From the NCBI GenBank assembly GCA_037965595.1, contig CP150183.1:1302001-1366000 (forward strand): a stretch of DNA of 64,000 nt, read 5' to 3'. The notes beneath the pieces were generated by a model. The model was not told where the DNA came from and made no database searches. It saw only the letters and a program-made list of their open reading frames with translations. A program made the position numbers and the translations under genes. Shown piece by piece: positions 56,321-64,000 of this stretch; positions within the stretch are counted from its first letter, which is position 1, and every line of letters starts with the position of its first letter. The DNA comes from Alkalihalobacillus sp. FSL W8-0930. Lineage in GTDB: Bacteria; Bacillota; Bacilli; Bacillales; Bacillaceae_D.

Positions 56321-57739
56321 TTAAGAAATGCCTAACCATACAGCAGCTAGGAGGCCAATGATGGCAATGACAATCCAAAGAACAACCAATTTCCAAATAT
56401 ACTTGATCCAACGAGTATATGGAATACCAGCTAAAGCAAGGCAGGCCATTAATACTCCGTTTGTCGGATTAATCATACTCATGACACCATCTCCGTACTG
56501 GTAAGCAAGCACTGCAACCTGACGTTGGATATCAAGTAAATCCGATAGAGGCGTCATAATTGGCATGGTTGTTGCTGCTTGTCCACTACCTGAAGGGATG
56601 AAGAAGTTAATAAATAACTGTACAAAGAACATACCCACTACGGCAAAGGTTCCTGGAATCTGACTGATCATTTCTGAAAGCTGATAGACAATGGTATCTA
56701 GAACTTGACCTTGCTCCATTACCACTAAAATCGCGCGAGCAAACCCAACAATTAACGCCCCATAGACAACTTCCTTCATGCCGTTTGTGAAGGCTTCGAA
56801 CGTTCCGTTAATCCGTAAGCCACCAATGAGTCCAGCTACAAGGCCAATGGCTAAGAATGTACCTGTCATTTCAGTTAAGTACCAATCCCATTGGAAGATT
56901 CCAACTACATTCAGCGCAAAACCTGCGACAACCGAAATTAAAACAAAGGCATGCTTGCGTGTGAAGGCAATTTGTTCAGTATTATCAGAAGCAATGCTAT
57001 CTTGCTTTGGTAGGTCAGCCAAGTAGCTTTTTGAAGGATCTTTTTTAACTTTCATCGCATAACTCATCACAAGTGTAATGGCTGTAATCAGGAAAATGAG
57101 ATAGATAATAAACCGGAAGCCAATTCCACTAAATAAAGGAACCTCAGCAATCGTTTGCGCTACCCCGACTGTGAATGGATTCAGCATCCCGCCAACAAAT
57201 CCACAGACAGCACCGAGACTAAGCATAGACATCCCGGTAATCGAATCATAGCCTAGTGCTCTTGCAACGGCTATACCGATTGGAACAAAGATGATAACCT
57301 CTTCAGATAAGCCAATTGTTGCACCTGGTATAGAGAAAGCAATCATAATGATGGGTAATAAAAGGACTCCATTATGCTTCAGTCGATTGACTAATGCATA
57401 AACAGCAGCATCTATAGCTCCTGTTTTAGTAATGACACCAAAAGTACCTCCGATTAAGAATATATAAAAGATAATTTGTGCCGAATCTTCCATCCCAAGT
57501 GGAATGGCTTGTAGAATTTCAAATGGTGTAATTGGACTTGATTCAACAGATTGATAGCTTCCTTCAACCAATATCGTTCGTCCATTTTCTTCTACTCTCT
57601 CAAAGGAGCCAGCCGTTAAGAAGTAAGTTGATAGAGCAGCTAATACAATCATAAAAGATAAAATTGCATAAGTATGTGGTAATTCCCATTTCCGCTTCTT
57701 GTTAGTTAGTTGTTTCTCTTGTTGTATCAATTTAAACAC
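56321..57739 (-). CDS. YfcC/DcuC-family carrier
   Basis: This is a 472-residue polytopic membrane protein with about 12 helices. Family landmarks include WELPHTYAILSFMIVLAALSTY at the start, SIPGATIGLSEEVIIFVPIG, and FFIPSGSGQAATTMPIMTPLSDLL near the C-terminus. The family includes C4-dicarboxylate and basic amino acid carriers. The gene is divergent from an M20 peptidase gene. This pairing is common and suggests import of a peptide-like or N-acyl amino acid that the peptidase then cleaves. That function is inferred. Confidence 0.9.
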   Translation of the reverse strand: MFKLIQQEKQLTNKKRKWELPHTYAILSFMIVLAALSTYFLTAGSFERVEENGRTILVEGSYQSVESSPITPFEILQAIPLGMEDSAQIIFYIFLIGGTFGVITKTGAIDAAVYALVNRLKHNGVLLLPIIMIAFSIPGATIGLSEEVIIFVPIGIAVARALGYDSITGMSMLSLGAVCGFVGGMLNPFTVGVAQTIAEVPLFSGIGFRFIIYLIFLITAITLVMSYAMKVKKDPSKSYLADLPKQDSIASDNTEQIAFTRKHAFVLISVVAGFALNVVGIFQWDWYLTEMTGTFLAIGLVAGLIGGLRINGTFEAFTNGMKEVVYGALIVGFARAILVVMEQGQVLDTIVYQLSEMISQIPGTFAVVGMFFVQLFINFFIPSGSGQAATTMPIMTPLSDLLDIQRQVAVLAYQYGDGVMSMINPTNGVLMACLALAGIPYTRWIKYIWKLVVLWIVIAIIGLLAAVWLGIS

Positions 57740-57775
57740 CTTACCAATCTAGAATAATTATACAGTGAAATGTAT

Positions 57776-57804
57776 TTTGTCTTTTTATAGAATAAAGGAT
57801 ACAA
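57776..57804 (+). promoter_or_regulatory. Promoter of the M20 peptidase gene
   Basis: TTGTCT at 57776-57781, a 17-base spacer and TACAAT at 57799-57804 lie 43 bases before the GTG start. Confidence 0.75.
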
Positions 57805-57847
57805 TAGAAAAGTCAAGTTAGTCTTTTGGAAACATGGAGGGATTTTT

Positions 57848-59020
57848 GTGAAAGAGAAATTAAAAGAAGTAATTGAGAGTAAGAGAGATAGCTATTTTCA
57901 GATCAGCCAATATATCGGAAACAACCCTGAGCTAGGTCATGAGGAATTCAAAGCATCGAAGGCATTAACAGATGAACTATCTAAAGAAGGATTCTCAGTA
58001 AGCCTTGGAACATGTGGATTACAAACAGCATTTGAAGCAGTATATGATAGTGGAAAGCCAGGACCAAAAATTGGGTACATGGCAGAATACGATGCTCTTC
58101 CTGATCTTGGTCACGCGTGCGGACATAATCTAATTGGGACAATGGCTGTTGCTGCAGGTATTGCATTAAGCAAGGTAATCGATGAGACAGGTGGTGCTGT
58201 TTATGTATATGGAACACCAGCTGAGGAAACAAAGGGTGGTAAAGTCAATATGTCTGATGAGGGAGTCTTATCTCATTTAGATGCTGCAATGATGGTTCAC
58301 CCTTCTGCAGAGCATATGGCAAGTGGCTCGTCTCTTGCTATGGATGCGATTCAGTTTGAATTCTTTGGTCGTGCATCTCATGCTGCCAATTCACCTCATA
58401 GAGGTATTAATGCACTTGATGCTGTCATTCAAACGTTTAACAGTATTAATGCTCTACGTGAACATCTCACTTCGGATGTTCGAATTCACGGGATCATTAC
58501 TGATGGCGGACAAGCGGCTAATATCGTGCCTGATTACGCAAAAGCTCAGTTTTATGTGCGTTCAGCAAAACGATCAGACCTGACACCAATACTTGAAAAG
58601 GTGAAAAATTGTGCAAAAGGAGCAGCACTTGCTACAGGCGCACGCTTAGAGTATTCGTTCTATGAATTTTCGTATGATGATATGAACACTAACGATGCGT
58701 TGTCATCACTCTATACAGCAAATGCGCTTGAGCTAGGTGTAAGCAAAGATCAAATTAAAGTAGAGGAAGATGGCGGTTCTCTAGACATGGGGAATGTCAG
58801 CCAAGTGGTTCCATCCATTCATCCATACGTAAAGATCACAGATAATGGTGCTGATTATCATACACATGAGTTTAGAGAAGCAGCATTAAGCGATGAAGGA
58901 TTTGAAGGGCTGATACTCGGCGCGAAGTCTATGGCATTAACAGGCTATGACTTATTAACAAAGCCAGAACTGTTGCAAAAAGTGAAAGATGAATTTAATG
59001 AGTGGAAGAAGGATAACTAA
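57848..59020 (+). CDS. M20-family metallopeptidase/amidohydrolase
   Basis: The 390-residue zinc hydrolase of the M20D (AbgB-like) group has the metal-binding HACGHNLIGTM, the catalytic Glu pair in PAEETKGGKVNM, MMVHPSAEHM, and the dimerisation-domain motif GRASHAANSPHRGINALDA. Its last metal ligand is the His in DYHTHEFREA. The start is GTG at 57848 after ATGGAGGGA. Members cleave N-acyl amino acids, dipeptides or p-aminobenzoyl-glutamate. It is paired with the divergent carrier gene. The exact substrate is unknown. Confidence 0.92.
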   Translation: MKEKLKEVIESKRDSYFQISQYIGNNPELGHEEFKASKALTDELSKEGFSVSLGTCGLQTAFEAVYDSGKPGPKIGYMAEYDALPDLGHACGHNLIGTMAVAAGIALSKVIDETGGAVYVYGTPAEETKGGKVNMSDEGVLSHLDAAMMVHPSAEHMASGSSLAMDAIQFEFFGRASHAANSPHRGINALDAVIQTFNSINALREHLTSDVRIHGIITDGGQAANIVPDYAKAQFYVRSAKRSDLTPILEKVKNCAKGAALATGARLEYSFYEFSYDDMNTNDALSSLYTANALELGVSKDQIKVEEDGGSLDMGNVSQVVPSIHPYVKITDNGADYHTHEFREAALSDEGFEGLILGAKSMALTGYDLLTKPELLQKVKDEFNEWKKDN

Positions 59021-59285
59021 GAGAGCCTTGGACAGAACGTTAATGTAGATATCCAAACACGAATATAGCAATATATCCGCTACAGGAGAATCCCTCGCTT
59101 TCCACGGGAACGGCCCCAGCCCCTTTCGCGGATAGGGCGCCGCGACAGTGTCTTCACCGCGTTCTGTTCCGTAGGAGTCTCGGGTTCTCCTTCCGCTTGT
59201 TCAAATAATCACGAAAGGCGAATGATTCTGCAATTGAATCATTCGCCTTTTCAAAGTGATTTTAAGTTATGTTCCGTGCTTTTTC
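59019..59285 (-). repeat. Structured intergenic repeat R5 (long form), uninterrupted
   Basis: Read on the minus strand this copy begins GCACGGAACATAAC, then the GGCGAATGATTC hairpin, GAACAAGCGGAAGGAGAACC, the full central block, GGGGCTGGGGCCGTTCCC, and GAGGGATTCTCCTGTAGCGG, ending TTCTGTCCAAGG. It is the only complete long copy in the window. The site matching the insertion target is GGCCGTTCCC (59106-59115), one base from GGCCGTACCC, and is empty. It lies between two convergent genes and touches the stop codons of both. Confidence 0.88.
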
Positions 59286-59947
59286 TACCCATTTATTTTA
59301 TATCGCGAGAAACGTTTCTCTACATAGTTTTGCGGAATGGCAACAATCGTGCACAGTCCCCAATAAATAAAGGCTAATAACACATACATGGTGAAATAAT
59401 CAAATTCTCTTCCGCCAACGATTTTGGCCATTTGCATAAGCTCTGGGACCGTAATCATTGCGGCTAAAGAAGTGGCTTTAATTAAATCAAGAAACACATT
59501 AAAAAGGGGAGGCGTCGCAACGAGTGTCGCCTGTGGAATGATGATCCGTTTTAATGTGTGCCAGTAAGTGAAGCCAAGGGTTCGACTTGCTTCCCACTGT
59601 CCACGGTCAATGGAGGCAATGGCTGCACGGTTAATTTCAGCTGTATAACCTGCCACATTCATTGTAAAAGCAATAAGGGCAGCGGTAACCGCACTCAACT
59701 GAATGCCGATCGCTGGAAGGCCCTGATACAACAAGAACAGCATAACAAGAATAGGAACGCCTCGAATAAAGGAGATATACAGTCTGGCAGGATAACGAAG
59801 AAAAATAGACGATGAATTTCGTGCCAGTCCAATCAATAATCCGAGAATGAGTCCAATTCCCATACTTACAAATGCAATGAGCAGTGTATAGCCGAGCCCC
59901 CGTAAAACATAGGGGACTGAGCGAATAGCAAGATCTAAATCAAACAT
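59285..59947 (-). CDS. Amino acid ABC transporter permease
   Basis: The 220-residue permease of the His/Glu/Gln/Arg/opine family has five membrane helices. The conserved cytoplasmic EAA loop (GQWEASRTLGFTYWHTLKRIIIPQA) contacts the ATPase. It is preceded by its binding-protein gene in one operon. No ATPase gene adjoins it, since the next sequence is repeat R5 and then a convergent gene. The two-gene layout recalls the yckAB pair of B. subtilis. The ATPase must be supplied from elsewhere. Confidence 0.93.
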   Translation of the reverse strand: MFDLDLAIRSVPYVLRGLGYTLLIAFVSMGIGLILGLLIGLARNSSSIFLRYPARLYISFIRGVPILVMLFLLYQGLPAIGIQLSAVTAALIAFTMNVAGYTAEINRAAIASIDRGQWEASRTLGFTYWHTLKRIIIPQATLVATPPLFNVFLDLIKATSLAAMITVPELMQMAKIVGGREFDYFTMYVLLAFIYWGLCTIVAIPQNYVEKRFSRYKING

Positions 59948-59964
59948 GATGTAACTCCCATACT

Positions 59965-60816
59965 CTATTCTTCTATGTCAATGTCAGGCTCTACTGACAC
60001 ATCTGCTCCACCGAAGAATTGCTGAGAAATGTCGGAAATGGTACCATCTTCAAGCATGTCCCCAATGACACCGTTAATTTGTTCTTGAAGCGCGTCTTCC
60101 CCTTTTTTCATAATGATGCCTTGACTATTTGGGAAATAGGCGAGTGTCGGGTGGACGACCACATCTATTTCAGGAAGAGCTTCAACGGCTAAGCTTTGTA
60201 GGTAATAATCATTTAAAATAACATCTAAGCGTCCGTTTTCTACATCACGTAGGTATGTATCATTTGTTACGTTATCATAAATCACTTCTTCAGCTCCGTG
60301 CTCAATTCCAATCTGTGTATAGATCGTTGTTGCAGCTCCACCAGCTTTTTTCCCATCTAAGTCATCAAGTGTTTCAATACCAGATAGATCTTCACTACGT
60401 ACAATCGCAGAACCATAAGAATGTTTGTATGGATCAGAGAAATTGAATTTCTCTTTACGCTCATCTGTAATGTCAATATCATTTGCGGCAATATCTACTC
60501 GTCCATTGTCAACAGCGGTTAAGAGGTTGTCGATCCCCATTTCACTAAACTCAATGTCAAGATCTAACCGATTTGCGACCTCACGTAGGACCTCAACTTC
60601 ATACCCTGTTAACTCATCACTATCCTCTGCGTGATAGGAAGTGGGATAAAGTGTACCTGAAGTGCCGACAACAATGGTCCCTTTTTCCTGAATGTCGCTC
60701 CAAAGTGAATTTCCTTCATCATCACTCGAGCAAGCTCCTAGTAATCCCAGTAGAGCTACACCGGTAAGTGCGGTTGTGCTTTTTAAAACGTGTGGCTTTT
60801 TGATTGATTCAAACAT
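59965..60816 (-). CDS. Amino acid ABC transporter substrate-binding lipoprotein
   Basis: The protein of about 283 residues has a lipoprotein signal peptide with lipobox LLGAC (lipidated Cys followed by SSDDEGN) and a SBP_bac_3 domain (GTIVVGTSGTLYPTSYHAED, YEVEVLREVANRL, GRVDIAANDIDITDERKEKFNF). An in-frame ATG at 60831 overlaps the GGAGGAAG ribosome site. The ATG at 60816 was chosen. It precedes the permease by 17 bases. The ligand is probably a polar amino acid, possibly cystine or similar, but it is not readable from the sequence. Confidence 0.93.
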   Translation of the reverse strand: MFESIKKPHVLKSTTALTGVALLGLLGACSSDDEGNSLWSDIQEKGTIVVGTSGTLYPTSYHAEDSDELTGYEVEVLREVANRLDLDIEFSEMGIDNLLTAVDNGRVDIAANDIDITDERKEKFNFSDPYKHSYGSAIVRSEDLSGIETLDDLDGKKAGGAATTIYTQIGIEHGAEEVIYDNVTNDTYLRDVENGRLDVILNDYYLQSLAVEALPEIDVVVHPTLAYFPNSQGIIMKKGEDALQEQINGVIGDMLEDGTISDISQQFFGGADVSVEPDIDIEE

Positions 60817-61000
60817 GCAATCTTCCTCCATAAACGTGTAGTTGTAGTATATGTTTAGTCTCCTTAGTGATTATGGCATGAATGATAGGGGATATCAATT
60901 GGGTGAGCTGTGTATTTAAGTGAAGTAGTGTTTTTTATTTGACTAAAAGCACGCATTACTCATAAACTAAGCAAGCGTGCATAGATTGAATTATCCCTAC

Positions 61001-61029
61001 TTGACAGATATGAATAACGGGATTAGAAT
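61001..61029 (+). promoter_or_regulatory. Promoter of tcyP
   Basis: A perfect TTGACA at 61001-61006 and TAGAAT at 61024-61029 have a 17-base spacer. A GCACGC/GCGTGC inverted repeat lies upstream near 60950-60980. Position 60832-61000 otherwise shows nothing clear. Confidence 0.82.
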
Positions 61030-61063
61030 AACAAAGCTATCATCATTAGAGGAGTGAACAAAA

Positions 61064-62461
61064 CTGGATACTTTGTATGTTGTCATTATTTTAGCTGTTC
61101 TTCTTGGATTCGTTGGGCTGCTTTTCTATATGCAGAAAAAGCACATCTCTTTCTCCAAGCGTGTATTTACAGGTCTAGGACTCGGAATTTTGTTTGGATT
61201 AGCCCTTCAATTCTTGTTTGATTCAGACTCATTTGTTATTGAAACATCAGCGGATTGGATGAGTATTATTGGAAGCGGGTATGTACGATTCTTACAAATG
61301 ATTGTCATGCCACTTGTCTTTATTTCCATTCTTTCAGCTTTTACTCGCCTAACGTTCACGAGTAACTTAGGTAAAATTAGTGCACTTATCTTAGGAACGT
61401 TAATTGCGACAACTGCGATTGCAGCCACAATAGGAATTGCTTCTGCATCCCTATTTGATTTAAATGCAGATCAAATTACTCAGGGTGAAGCTGAAACAAG
61501 TCGTGGATCTTCGCTTGAGGAAACGTCTGCCGGTATACAAGCGGATACGTTGCCACAACAAATCATAGAGCTTATCCCGTCTAATCCATTCTTAGACTTC
61601 ACGGGTCAGCGTGCAACATCTACGATTGCTGTCGTTATCTTTGCTGCTTTCCTTGGCTTGGCTTATCTTGGTATTAAGCGTAAGCAACCTGAGCAAGCAG
61701 AGCATTTTGCTAAGATTACAGAAACGGTCTATGCCATTGTGATGCGCGTTGTTACATTAATTCTTCGCTTAACTCCATATGGGGTACTTGCCATCATGAC
61801 ACGTACGGTGGCAACAAGTGATTTAAATGCTATAGTCAGTCTAGGTGAATTCGTGGCAGCTTCCTATGTTGCATTAATTGCGATGTTCTTAGTTCACCTA
61901 CTGATTGTATCTGTAATTGGCTTAAGTCCAGTTACATATTTGAGAAAAGCATTTCCAGTGTTGGCCTTTGCATTCACATCAAGAACGAGTGCAGGTGCCT
62001 TGCCAATGAACATTCAAACGCAAAAACAATTAGGTGTACCTGAAGGGATTGCAAACTTTGCTGGTTCGTTTGGTCTTTCAATTGGACAGAATGGTTGTGC
62101 AGGAATCTATCCTGCAATGCTAGCTGTTATGATCGCACCAACTGTCGGTATTAATCCACTTGCACCAGACTTTTTGATTTTCTTAATCTTCGTTGTTGCG
62201 ATTAGTTCATTTGGTGTAGCTGGAGTAGGGGGCGGAGCAACATTTGCAGCCATCCTTGTTCTTTCTGCACTTGACTTACCAATCGCTTTAGCAGGTGTCT
62301 TAATCTCTGTTGAACCATTAATTGATATGGGACGTACAGCACTTAATGTAAGCGGAAGTATGGTTTCTGGTTTGTTCACAAGTAAAGTAACTAAACAGAT
62401 TGATCAGTCTGTCTATAATGATCCAAACAGACGTTTAGATACACAGGAACTAGAAGCTTAA
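61064..62461 (+). CDS. tcyP: L-cystine transporter TcyP (sodium:dicarboxylate symporter family)
   Basis: The membrane protein of about 465 residues has eight helices and re-entrant loops. Typical segments are YMQKKHISFSKRVFTGLGLG near the start, GSGYVRFLQMIVMPLVFISI, FAFTSRTSAGALPMNIQTQ, and GVAGVGGGATFAAILVLSA. The AGAGGAG ribosome site (61048-61054) is nine bases before an in-frame CTG at 61064. The first ordinary start, TTG at 61073, is 18 bases away. A CTG start gives (M)DTLYVVI, which fits the MNTLLV start of B. subtilis TcyP as I remember it. In B. subtilis tcyP is repressed by CymR, which is encoded in this window. Confidence 0.9.
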   Translation: MDTLYVVIILAVLLGFVGLLFYMQKKHISFSKRVFTGLGLGILFGLALQFLFDSDSFVIETSADWMSIIGSGYVRFLQMIVMPLVFISILSAFTRLTFTSNLGKISALILGTLIATTAIAATIGIASASLFDLNADQITQGEAETSRGSSLEETSAGIQADTLPQQIIELIPSNPFLDFTGQRATSTIAVVIFAAFLGLAYLGIKRKQPEQAEHFAKITETVYAIVMRVVTLILRLTPYGVLAIMTRTVATSDLNAIVSLGEFVAASYVALIAMFLVHLLIVSVIGLSPVTYLRKAFPVLAFAFTSRTSAGALPMNIQTQKQLGVPEGIANFAGSFGLSIGQNGCAGIYPAMLAVMIAPTVGINPLAPDFLIFLIFVVAISSFGVAGVGGGATFAAILVLSALDLPIALAGVLISVEPLIDMGRTALNVSGSMVSGLFTSKVTKQIDQSVYNDPNRRLDTQELEA

Positions 62462-62468
62462 ATTCTAT

Positions 62469-62510
62469 AAGACGAACACTTCATCAGTTGATGGGTGTTC
62501 GTCTTTTTTT
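62469..62510 (+). terminator. Terminator after tcyP
   Basis: AAGACGAACAC (62469-62479) pairs perfectly with GTGTTCGTCTT (62495-62505), followed by a T run. Confidence 0.92.
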
Positions 62511-62584
62511 GTGCTTGTGCATCATGAATGGTTTTTGCTGCATATACTAGGATGACAAGGGAAATGAAAGGGAGCGAATGCTGC

Positions 62585-63106
62585 ATGCAACCTAGGACAT
62601 TTTACAATCTCCATGATAAGGAGATGTTGTTTGAGGACGTATTTCGCAACATTAAATCATTCATGCAGACACAACCAATTGCAGATTATAAGCTAATGCT
62701 TGGAACCGATTCACAAGTTCATCCTAAACAAACTCGTTTTATCACTGGAATCGTCATTCAACGATTAGGTCGTGGTGTATGGGCATGTGCAACAAAAACG
62801 ATTGTTGAGCGTAAAATGCTGCAGCTTCATGAACGAATCTCCTACGAAACCTCGCTAACAGAAGAAATCGCTTCACTCTTTTCTGAACGCCATAAGGATG
62901 AGTTAATTCAATTGATTCTTCCGCGTATCTATGATGGTGCAACATTCTCTATAGAAGGTCATATCGACATAGGCGCAGGCAAAAAAAATCGTACAAGGGA
63001 ATTTGTACGGGAAATGACGGGACGTATTGAGTCGTCAGGCCTTGAACCAAAGATTAAACCAGATTCATTTGTTGCTAGTAGCTATGCGAACCGGTACACA
63101 AAGTAA
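62585..63106 (+). CDS. YkuK-family (DUF458) RNase H-like protein
   Basis: The protein of about 174 residues has YKLMLGTDSQVHPKQTRFITGIVIQ, with an acidic residue in the first strand, and IEGHIDIGAGKKNRTREFVREM, both typical of the YkuK family (RNase H-like fold, function unknown). The frame begins at 62528, but GGGAG at 62570-62574 points to the ATG at 62585. It stands alone between tcyP and an MFS gene. Confidence 0.88.
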   Translation: MQPRTFYNLHDKEMLFEDVFRNIKSFMQTQPIADYKLMLGTDSQVHPKQTRFITGIVIQRLGRGVWACATKTIVERKMLQLHERISYETSLTEEIASLFSERHKDELIQLILPRIYDGATFSIEGHIDIGAGKKNRTREFVREMTGRIESSGLEPKIKPDSFVASSYANRYTK

Positions 63107-63201
63107 AAAAGTCTTTGCGACTAGACAGAATGCATATCCTCACGTAGACTAACGTTTGTCTAGAAAATATATGAATGTTGTTTACAAGAGGAGAACGATG
63201 T

Positions 63202-64000
63202 ATGACACATAACCCCACTGGGAAAGAACGATTGGCTCTTGCCCTTTTACTTAGTATGCTTGCGGTACTTGGCCCGCTGAATATTGATATGTACCTGCCA
63301 AGCTTTCCTGATATCGCAACAGATCTCAAAGCGCGAGAATCCCTTGTGCAGCTTAGCTTAACGGCTTGTTTGTTTGGACTTGCCGTTGGACAGGTTGTTG
63401 TTGGTCCCATAAGTGACTCGCAGGGTAGGCGTAAACCGCTTGTGATTTCTGTTATTCTTTTTGCGCTCGCTTCATTATTGTGCGCGCTTGCTCCAAACAT
63501 TACCTGGCTCATTATTGGTCGCTTCCTTCAAGGCTTCACAGCTGCAGGTGGAGTCGTCATCTCACGAGCAGTGGTACGAGACGTCTTCAGTGGCACAGAG
63601 CTAACGAAATTCTTTGCCTTATTAATGGTGATTAATGCGGTAGCTCCACTTGTAGCACCGATTATTGGTGGAGCCATTCTGTGGTTCCCATTCTCGAACT
63701 GGAGTACAATTTTTTATTTTCTTTCTTTTGTTGGCGTACTGATTGTTGGGATGGTGTTGTGGAGGCTGAAAGAAAGTCATCCACCAGAAAGAAGGACACC
63801 AAGCTCGTTATCATTTACTTTAAAAACATTTGCCGAACTATTTAGAGACCGTTCATTTATCGGTTACGCGTTAACATTAGGTTTTGCTCATGGTGGAAGC
63901 TTTGCTTATGTATCCGGTACACCTTTTGTTTACCAAGGAATATACGGTGTCTCGCCTCAAACTTTTAGTATATTGTTTGGTATAAACGGCCTAGCTATCA
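63202..64000 (+). CDS. Bcr/CflA-family drug-resistance MFS transporter (partial)
   Basis: The 5' part of the gene (266 codons) runs off the window end. The product starts MTHNPTGKERLALALLLSML and has the Bcr/CflA hallmarks LGPLNIDMYLPSFPDIA, the MFS motif A GPISDSQGRRKPL, and GRFLQGFTAAGGVVISRAVVRD. At least seven helices are visible. An AAGAGGAGAAC ribosome site lies before the ATG. Family members export drugs such as bicyclomycin and also cysteine or dipeptides. The substrate is unknown. Confidence 0.92.
   Translation, partial: MTHNPTGKERLALALLLSMLAVLGPLNIDMYLPSFPDIATDLKARESLVQLSLTACLFGLAVGQVVVGPISDSQGRRKPLVISVILFALASLLCALAPNITWLIIGRFLQGFTAAGGVVISRAVVRDVFSGTELTKFFALLMVINAVAPLVAPIIGGAILWFPFSNWSTIFYFLSFVGVLIVGMVLWRLKESHPPERRTPSSLSFTLKTFAELFRDRSFIGYALTLGFAHGGSFAYVSGTPFVYQGIYGVSPQTFSILFGINGLAI

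Overview
The window is an A+T-leaning chromosomal segment of a spore-forming Bacillaceae bacterium. The gene order from queA, tgt and yajC through secD/secF, recJ, apt, relA, dtd, hisS-aspS, 6S RNA, tcdA, rarA, cymR, iscS, mnmA, recD2 and alaS to mltG, yrrM, udk, greA, yrrS and mtnN follows the Bacillus subtilis yrb/yrv/yrr region almost gene for gene. Spore genes (spoVB, an RsfA-type regulator, a sporulation-kinase-like histidine kinase, and ligD/ku) confirm an endospore former. SecD and SecF are separate proteins, unlike the fused SecDF of B. subtilis, so this is a relative and not B. subtilis. The species cannot be named from the sequence alone.

Layout. Positions 1-10200 hold tRNA queuosine genes, protein export and spoVB, with accessory genes (an LSm-like glycine-rich protein and a NERD protein) and a 40-bp tandem array. 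Positions 10200-17900 hold recJ-apt-relA-dtd and then a LacI regulator beside a ThuA-like gene. Positions 17900-25700 hold the T-box controlled hisS-aspS operon, an insertion sequence, 6S RNA and tcdA. Positions 25700-38200 hold a histidine kinase, rarA, the CymR/IscS/MnmA sulfur-transfer genes, recD2 and small yrr genes. Positions 38200-47600 hold T-box controlled alaS-yrzL-ruvX-yrzB, a PadR two-gene unit and mltG to yrrS. Positions 47600-51450 hold a two-gene NHEJ module (ligD, ku) next to mtnN and yrhC. Positions 51460-64000 hold a second copy of the insertion sequence and then accessory metabolism and transport: CoA pyrophosphatase, lipoate ligase, an APH-like kinase, a YfcC carrier with an M20 peptidase, an amino-acid ABC pair lacking its ATPase, cystine transporter TcyP, YkuK and the start of a Bcr/CflA exporter.

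The most unusual signal is a family of five structured intergenic repeats (R1-R5), each beginning at or near the 3' end of a gene. They share a strong first hairpin with compensatory changes and complementary outer ends. They occur in a short form (about 165-180 bp) and a long form (about 265 bp). Two long copies (R2, R4) carry an IS4-family, IS231-like element at exactly the same internal position, with the same 10-bp target duplication. The flanking repeat sequences differ between the two copies, which points to site-specific targeting. R5 is an unoccupied long copy that keeps the target.

Other regulatory features are PadR operators laid over their own promoter, LacI-type operators at both the lacI and thuA genes, one palindrome shared by the kinase and greA promoter regions, a long perfect palindrome in front of rarA, and a probable CTG start codon for tcyP.
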